Assembly (NCBI GenBank): GCA_021736565.1
Contig: JAIPFO010000102.1
Location: 1-10,163 of the forward strand
Direction of reading: 5' to 3'
Length of the DNA: 10,163 nt
Source of the DNA: Phycisphaerae bacterium
Lineage (GTDB): Bacteria > Planctomycetota > Phycisphaerae > Sedimentisphaerales > SM23-30
The position numbers and the translations under genes are program-made. Every line of letters begins with the position of its first letter. Position 1 is the first letter of the stretch. This document shows, in pieces, positions 5,383 through 10,163 of this stretch. The notes under the pieces were generated by a model. The model was not told where the DNA came from and searched no databases. It saw only the letters and a list, made by a program, of their open reading frames with translations.

Positions 5383-7421
5383 ACCTAAAAACAGTCTATA
5401 CCATCCTGCGAAAAGAGCTCCTGGAAACCCTCCGCGACAAGCGAACCCTCATCGCCATGATCGGCATCCCGGTGATCCTCTACCCCCTGCTCTTCCTGGT
5501 CTCCACCCAGGTCATCATGATCCAGCAAGGCAGGATCGACGAACGAGACTCCAGGATCGTACTCACCGGTAAACCCTCCGAGCAACTCAACCAATGGCTC
5601 GAAAAAATCGAAAAAGTTAAAATCATCCAATCTGAAAATCCAACCGGTGACCTGCTCGCCGGCGATATCCACGCGATGGTAAGCACCGCCGAGAACCCCG
5701 CAGACATCCTCGCACAACTCGGCACCGCCGAAGTCAAGATCGAATACGACTCCACCGCCCCGGATTCCAACAAGGCCCGCCAGCGTATCAATAAGGCACT
5801 CAAGGAAGAATCCAAAAAAATCCTCCAAACACGCCTCGAAACCGCCGGGCTCAAAGAAGAATTCACCAAACCCCTGGCCATCCAGAACGAAAACCTCGCA
5901 CCGCCCCAAAAACAAACAGGCTCACTGCTCGGCACCATCCTGCCGATGATCATGATCATCATGCTCGGTACCGGCGCCTTCTACCCCGCCATTGACGTCA
6001 CCGCCGGCGAAAAAGAACGCGGCACCTTCGAAACACTCCTCTCCACCCCCACCGCCAAATCAGAGATCGTCTGCGGAAAGTTCCTCACCGTCTTTATCCT
6101 CTCCCTCATCACCGGCCTGCTCTCCCTGGGCTCCATGGTCCTCTGCCTCATGTTCCAGCTCTCCCAAATGGCCGGGGCCGCCGGCGATGCCCAGTTTAAC
6201 CTCGCCGCCTTCCAACTCTCCGCCGCCAACATCCTGACCATATTCATCATCCTGATCCCGCTGGCATTTTTCATCTGCTCGGTGATGATGTCCATCGCCC
6301 TGTTCGCACGAAATTTCAAAGAGGCCCAAAACTACGTCACCCCCTTCTTCATGGTCATCATCCTCCCCGGCGTCGCCGCCGGACTGCCCGGCATGGAACT
6401 CACACGAACCACCATGTTCATCCCCATCACCAACGTCGCCCTCCTCTTCAAAGAACTCCTCATGGGCACCGCCTCCCCAGAAGCCATCGTCAGCGTCTTT
6501 ATCACCACCGCCGTTTACGCCATGATGGCCCTGACCATCGCCGTCTGGATCTTCCAAAAAGAAGACATCATCCTCTCGGAAGAAAAAGGCCTGCCGATCA
6601 CTTTGAATCGCTCAGCGTTTATCCCCCGACCGACCCCCACACCCGGCATGGCCATCATGTTCTTCGCCATGGCCTTCCTGCTCCTGTTCTACGTCGGCAC
6701 CTACGTCCAAACCCGCAACATTATCACCGGCTCATTCATCACCCAGTGGGGCCTGTTCTTCCTTCCTATCCTGACACTCCTCTGGTTCACTAAAATTGAC
6801 ATCAAAAAAACCCTCAGCCTCAAAACCCCACGAACCACCGCCCTCATCGCAACCATCCTCATGGCCGCCGCCATGCTCGTGTTAGGCCACCAATACACAA
6901 CCTGGCAGGGCAATTTCATCAAGCCGCCGCAGGAATACGCCGAAATGATGAAAACTCTCTTTGAAAACACCACGCCCGCTAAACTCATCGTCCTGCTGCT
7001 GGCCATCGCCCTCTCACCGGCCGTCTGCGAAGAAGTCCTCTTCCGCGGCGTCATTCTCTCAGGCCTGCGATCCCGCTGTTCGGTCAAACTATCGATCATC
7101 GCCACCGGCATACTCTTTGGCCTCATGCACATCTACATCTCACAGATCATCCCCACCGCCCTGCTCGGTATCGTCATAACCTACCTCGTCCTCCGGTCAG
7201 GCTCCATCTTCACCGGAATCCTCTTCCACCTCCTCAATAACAGCATCGCCGTCCTCTTTGCAACCGGCTACTTCCCAAAAACCATCTTCACCTTCGTCGA
7301 AAACTACGAACAAACCTACTTCCCCACATGGCTCACCCTCACCGCCCTGCTGCTCCTGACAACAGGCATCGCCCTCCTCGAACTCACCAAACAAAAAAAT
7401 GACTTTCCCATCCAAGGTTGA
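5379..7421 (+). CDS. ABC-2 type permease (NatB-like) fused to a CPBP intramembrane protease domain
   Basis: This 680-residue membrane protein begins at the ATG overlapping the ATPase stop. Residues about 1-430 are an ABC-2 permease: KELLETLRDKRT, a first membrane helix near 24-42, a long soluble loop to about residue 180, then GAFYPAIDVTAGEKERGT (E211-T216, a NatB hallmark) and several helices. Residues about 545-625 are a CPBP (CAAX protease / bacteriocin-processing) domain with all three motifs: EExxxR at E551, E552 and R556; FxxxH at F580 and H584; HxxxN at H617 and N621. CPBP proteins are membrane metalloproteases, and the metal-ligand residues are intact, so activity is plausible. Permease-CPBP fusions have been annotated in other bacteria; the protease may process the exported substrate or a membrane peptide. 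An open frame extends 117 codons upstream inside the ATPase gene, but that part is low-complexity shadow reading and was excluded. Confidence 0.92.
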   Translation: MNLKTVYTILRKELLETLRDKRTLIAMIGIPVILYPLLFLVSTQVIMIQQGRIDERDSRIVLTGKPSEQLNQWLEKIEKVKIIQSENPTGDLLAGDIHAMVSTAENPADILAQLGTAEVKIEYDSTAPDSNKARQRINKALKEESKKILQTRLETAGLKEEFTKPLAIQNENLAPPQKQTGSLLGTILPMIMIIMLGTGAFYPAIDVTAGEKERGTFETLLSTPTAKSEIVCGKFLTVFILSLITGLLSLGSMVLCLMFQLSQMAGAAGDAQFNLAAFQLSAANILTIFIILIPLAFFICSVMMSIALFARNFKEAQNYVTPFFMVIILPGVAAGLPGMELTRTTMFIPITNVALLFKELLMGTASPEAIVSVFITTAVYAMMALTIAVWIFQKEDIILSEEKGLPITLNRSAFIPRPTPTPGMAIMFFAMAFLLLFYVGTYVQTRNIITGSFITQWGLFFLPILTLLWFTKIDIKKTLSLKTPRTTALIATILMAAAMLVLGHQYTTWQGNFIKPPQEYAEMMKTLFENTTPAKLIVLLLAIALSPAVCEEVLFRGVILSGLRSRCSVKLSIIATGILFGLMHIYISQIIPTALLGIVITYLVLRSGSIFTGILFHLLNNSIAVLFATGYFPKTIFTFVENYEQTYFPTWLTLTALLLLTTGIALLELTKQKNDFPIQG

Positions 7422-7536
7422 TGGATATATAAAAATGAACTCCCACATCAAAAGCTGATTTACATCATCCAGATCAGCCTCATAAAATACGAAAAAATGG
7501 GCGTCATCCACGAGAAAATATATAGACCACCTCGAC

Positions 7537-7572
7537 TGGGCCTACCATACGTCCGCCCATTGTTTTTTTTTT
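7537..7572 (+). terminator. Probable intrinsic terminator of the ABC operon
   Basis: TGGGC (7537-7541) pairs with GCCCA (7555-7559) across a 13-base loop, followed by TTG and ten T residues (7563-7572). A competing longer stem pairs AATGGGCG (7496-7503) with CGCCCATT (7554-7561), eight perfect pairs around 50 bases. Either stem is followed directly by the T-run. It lies about 115-140 bases after the permease stop. Confidence 0.5.
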
Positions 7573-7610
7573 ACTTTTTTTTATGTTTTTTTAAGTTTTT
7601 CCACTTTTTT
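7563..7610. other. Helically phased T-tracts (predicted DNA bend)
   Basis: Five T runs, at 7563-7572, 7575-7582, 7586-7592, 7596-7600 and 7605-7610, have centres 11, 10.5, 9 and 9.5 bases apart, close to one helical turn. Phased A/T-tracts curve DNA. The stretch lies 125-170 bases upstream of the subtilase start, where curvature could influence a promoter. A slipped, decaying homopolymer is the simpler alternative. Confidence 0.4.
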
Positions 7611-7686
7611 CCGGTCTTTCATCGTAGAATTAAGATGGAGCTCATGTCATATGCCGATGAGGTACATGATAAAGACGCTTAATCGA

Positions 7687-7700
7687 GACGCCCGCGTCAA
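7687..7700. repeat. Dyad repeat family, CC-core copy (perfect palindrome)
   Basis: GACGC-CC-GCGTC, five perfect pairs on each side of CC, followed by AA. It is 34 bases upstream of the GTG start of the thioredoxin-subtilase gene. This copy shows most clearly that the CC-core and TG-core elements share the same arms. Confidence 0.6.
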
Positions 7701-7723
7701 TTGTAGATAAAAAAACCCAGTCC

Positions 7724-7737
7724 AAGGAGAAAAGGTG
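7724..7737 (+). promoter_or_regulatory. Ribosome-binding site and GTG start that fix the subtilase reading
   Basis: AAGGAG at 7724-7729 is followed by five bases and then GTG at 7735-7737. The frame is closed upstream by TAA at 7708-7710. The next in-frame ATGs (7774 and 7855) have no ribosome-binding site, so GTG is preferred even though it gives a long 37-residue segment before the signal-peptide core. Confidence 0.8.
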
Positions 7738-10163
7738 AAACATCCGGGTTCAACATTAAAAAAAGTGTATTCAATGGCAGTGACGACGCCTACGTCAAAA
7801 ACCCATTCACATCGGTCAAGCCAGCCTTTAAAAAGACGGATAACGCTGGTGTTAATGATGGGCCTCTACGCCCTGCTCACCAGCACAGCATCCGCGGTGA
7901 ACCTGGCACAACATGCCCCTGCTTTCTCCCTGGTGACCATTCAGGGTGAACCGATCAAAATCAACGATGATCGTGACAGAAATGTATTGCTGTTTTTCGG
8001 AACGTCATGGTGTGATAACACGAAAAAGGCAATACCAACCCTGAATAAAATCCACCGGGATATTCCACAAACCGATCTAAAGGTTATTTTCATCGCCCCA
8101 CACCAACACCCCGAAGAACTGCTGGTTTTCGCCAAAACCAACGCCATCACCTGCAGCATCGTCCCGGACCCCACAGGAATTATCAGCACAAAATATCGCG
8201 TCAGCCGAGTACCAATATGTCTGTTTATCGATGCCAAAGGTATCGTTCAATATAAAGGCCCATTGACCACCGAAACGATCTGGCAGCTCATGGCCGGTGA
8301 AAAAATAGTGTCGCCGACAAACGCCCAAAATCGATTCCGCCAGCCCCAAAATAAATCAACCGACCCACTCAAAAGCAAAGACAAACTCAGACGCGTCATT
8401 GTCGAACTGGATGAACCCCCGACCCACGCCAAACACCTGGCCAAAAAAGCCATCCATAAACGCCAGTCACAACTAACCGCCCATACCCGAAAGATCGGTG
8501 GCCGGATCATACACAATTACGGCAAATGGAAAAACAAGATCGTTGTAGAGATCGATGAGGATAAGCTGGAGTTATTGTCTTCGCTCCCCAAATTCAAATC
8601 CGTCAAAGAAGACGTGAAGGTCAGGGCCCTGCTGGAAGATTCCGTCTACCAGATCAAGGCCGACTATGCCTGGTCAAACGCCATTACCGGGGCAGGTATC
8701 CTGGTGGGCGTCATCGATACAGGAATAGACACCAACCACCCGGACTTGCAAAATGTCGTCGTCAACCAATATGATTTCTTTAATGACACATCTGACGTCA
8801 TCGACGATAACGGCCACGGCACGCACGTCGCCGGGATCATCGCCTCCCAGGGCTTAACCTATCGGGGCGTTAGCTTCGACGTCGGACTACTGGGCGCCAA
8901 AGTACTCAACGGCAGCGGCGAAGGCTATGCCTCCGATGTAATACAGGGGATCCAATGGTGCGTGGACCAGGGCGCCGATGTCATCAACCTGAGCCTCGGC
9001 GAAGGGTTATTCACCGAAACCTGCGACCAGCTGGAAATGGCCCAGGCGGTCAACGACGCCGTCGATGCCGGGGTCGTCGTGATCTGTGCCTCCGGCAACG
9101 ACGGCAACCCGAACCAGATCGTCTCACCCGCCTGTGCCTCCAAGGCCATCGCCGTCGGGGCGGTCGATAAGGCCGATGGCATCGCTTCCTATTCCGATGG
9201 CGGGGTCGAACTCGACCTGGTCGCCCCGGGCGGCGACACCTTCGGCGGCACACATTTCCCCGAGATCGCCTCAACGTTCAGCACGATCGTCGCAAACGAT
9301 CCCTACTTATGCATGTATTACGTCGGCGAACAATGTTATGACGACTACTTCCTCGCCGAGGGCAACCGCTATATCCGGGCGGTCGGGACCTCCATGGCCG
9401 CCCCGCACGTTGCAGGGGCCGCCGCGCTCTTACTCGAACGTAACCCCTCACTCACGCCCCAGGACATCAAATCAATCCTCCAGGACAACGCCGACGACCT
9501 CGGCGCACCCGGCTGGGACAACATCTACGGCTGGGGCCGGATCAATATCGAACGGGCACTGGACAACCTCCCCACCCAACCCTCCGAACTCAACATCACC
9601 ATAACCGATCCCAACGCGATCAGAACAGTGGCCCTGGGCCAGGAATTCCCACTGAACGTCCAGGTCAATTGCCTCGGCGGTGACGGGTGCGGCGAAGTAC
9701 AGGTCCTCGCCCAATATCATCCCGGTAGCCAGGGCGATGACTATCTCAACATCTCGCCAACCACCGACCTGTCCACCACCGACCAGAATCCGGTCACTCT
9801 GGGCGCCTTAAGCGGCTACACCTTTGAAACGGAAGTCCCTGTTGTTTTTGATGTACATACCACGCTGGATATTTCCGATAATATCACGACCAAACAAACC
9901 GGCATGACCACCTCACCGATCGGCTCGACCCTGCTCTCCGATTATCACACCGGCGACCTGGAGCCCGGCGACGCATTGGGGGCTATTTCTGAAAATGTTG
10001 AACAGATATACAGCTTCGATATCCCCAACGGAATGGTCAAAAAAATGACCGTCCAAATGGAAAACTACATGGTCATCCATTTTGACGACCCGCTCTCTCA
10101 ATGGCAGGTTTACACCGCCAACCCTGCCGGGGACAGTTTGCATTTCGTCGCGGACTATACCCC
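7735..10163 (+). CDS. Secreted thioredoxin-like / subtilisin-family (S8) protease fusion, 3' end outside the window
   Basis: At least 809 residues with no stop to the window end. Domains in order: an extended basic N-region and signal peptide (RRITLVLMMGLYALLTSTASA, cleavage after about A54). Next is a thioredoxin/AhpC-TSA-like domain (about 57-190) with FFGTSWC (C93), the redox motif C-D-N-T in place of CxxC, and the cis-Pro P160 in SRVPICLFID. An I9-type propeptide follows (about 218-297), then the S8 catalytic domain (about 310-612) with D328 in VIDTGID, H361 in GHGTHVAG, oxyanion N455 in ASGNDGN and S553 in GTSMAAPHVAG. The complete triad predicts an active serine endopeptidase, matured by propeptide removal. 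Residues 613 onward are beta-rich, with a C646-C652 pair, and may be an accessory or anchoring domain. The thioredoxin part lacks the resolving Cys of the motif, so it may act as a monothiol, chaperone-like or binding module. The protein probably acts in the periplasm or outside the cell; substrate unknown. Confidence 0.92.
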   Translation, partial: MKHPGSTLKKVYSMAVTTPTSKTHSHRSSQPLKRRITLVLMMGLYALLTSTASAVNLAQHAPAFSLVTIQGEPIKINDDRDRNVLLFFGTSWCDNTKKAIPTLNKIHRDIPQTDLKVIFIAPHQHPEELLVFAKTNAITCSIVPDPTGIISTKYRVSRVPICLFIDAKGIVQYKGPLTTETIWQLMAGEKIVSPTNAQNRFRQPQNKSTDPLKSKDKLRRVIVELDEPPTHAKHLAKKAIHKRQSQLTAHTRKIGGRIIHNYGKWKNKIVVEIDEDKLELLSSLPKFKSVKEDVKVRALLEDSVYQIKADYAWSNAITGAGILVGVIDTGIDTNHPDLQNVVVNQYDFFNDTSDVIDDNGHGTHVAGIIASQGLTYRGVSFDVGLLGAKVLNGSGEGYASDVIQGIQWCVDQGADVINLSLGEGLFTETCDQLEMAQAVNDAVDAGVVVICASGNDGNPNQIVSPACASKAIAVGAVDKADGIASYSDGGVELDLVAPGGDTFGGTHFPEIASTFSTIVANDPYLCMYYVGEQCYDDYFLAEGNRYIRAVGTSMAAPHVAGAAALLLERNPSLTPQDIKSILQDNADDLGAPGWDNIYGWGRINIERALDNLPTQPSELNITITDPNAIRTVALGQEFPLNVQVNCLGGDGCGEVQVLAQYHPGSQGDDYLNISPTTDLSTTDQNPVTLGALSGYTFETEVPVVFDVHTTLDISDNITTKQTGMTTSPIGSTLLSDYHTGDLEPGDALGAISENVEQIYSFDIPNGMVKKMTVQMENYMVIHFDDPLSQWQVYTANPAGDSLHFVADYT

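Larger units (their letters stand above)
7422..7734. other. Spacer between ABC operon and subtilase gene
   Basis: 313 bases holding a probable terminator (7537-7572), a run of phased T-tracts (7563-7610), one dyad repeat copy (7687-7700) and the AAGGAG ribosome-binding site of the next gene. A small frame at 7497-7682 translates to a Phe-rich string from the T-tracts, lacks a ribosome-binding site and is not called. I see no clear sigma70 promoter. Confidence 0.5.

Noticed and set aside
7497..7682. A 61-residue frame rich in Phe
   Set aside because: It is produced by the T-tracts, has no ribosome-binding site and overlaps the probable terminator.
7781..7797. TGACG-N7-CGTCA and, at 7841-7854, TAACGCTGGTGTTA, both resembling the intergenic dyad repeat
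   Set aside because: Both lie inside the subtilase signal region, and the first has a different spacing. They are not counted as family members, although the second keeps the symmetry.
9086..9604. A 172-residue Ser/Pro/Arg-rich plus-strand frame in the last gene
   Set aside because: It is out of frame with the subtilase, whose catalytic motifs D328, H361, N455 and S553 all read in the frame beginning at 7735.

Overview
The window looks like chromosomal DNA from a planctomycete, most likely of the class Phycisphaerae. This is inferred from four traits seen together: a MetX-MetW fusion, a secreted protein with a VPAPGAI-type PEP-CTERM tail, an ABC permease fused to a CPBP protease, and gene-poor spacers full of small palindromic repeats. 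No rRNA or other direct taxonomic marker is present, so the placement is moderate only. The coding sequences favour C-ending codons (ATC, ACC, CTC, GCC), while the spacers are much more AT-rich.

Layout. 1-1245 (+) is the 3' part of a fused methionine-biosynthesis gene: the C-terminal half of homoserine O-acetyltransferase joined to MetW. A convergent spacer (1246-1444) containing a long-loop inverted repeat separates it from a PEP-CTERM surface protein on the minus strand (1445-2146). From 2147 to 3015 there is no credible protein gene. This stretch holds copies of a dyad-symmetric repeat and a good sigma70-type promoter (2670-2698) that points rightward. Two tRNA genes follow: tRNA-Leu(UAG) at 3016-3098 and tRNA-Arg(UCG) at 3241-3314. 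Next comes a divergent thymidylate synthase family gene (3450-4328). A 298-base spacer with two further repeat types precedes an overlapping two-gene operon for a NatA/NatB-like ABC exporter (4627-5382 and 5379-7421), whose permease carries a C-terminal CPBP protease domain. A probable terminator and a phased T-tract region (7537-7619) lead to the last gene, which starts at GTG 7735 and runs off the window end.

That last gene was recovered by reading the frame by eye. It encodes at least 809 residues in the order signal peptide, thioredoxin-like domain, I9-type propeptide, S8 subtilisin protease and beta-rich tail. The Asp-His-Ser triad is intact, but the second cysteine of the redox motif is replaced (C-D-N-T).

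Functionally the genes look like neighbours rather than one pathway. Methionine synthesis, thymidylate synthesis and tRNA supply are housekeeping. The PEP-CTERM protein, the ABC exporter with its membrane protease, and the secreted subtilase all act at or beyond the cell envelope, but nothing in the sequence shows that they are co-regulated. The most unusual items are the thioredoxin-subtilase fusion and the intergenic dyad repeat family (GACGC-NN-GCGTC), whose copies show paired, symmetry-preserving changes.
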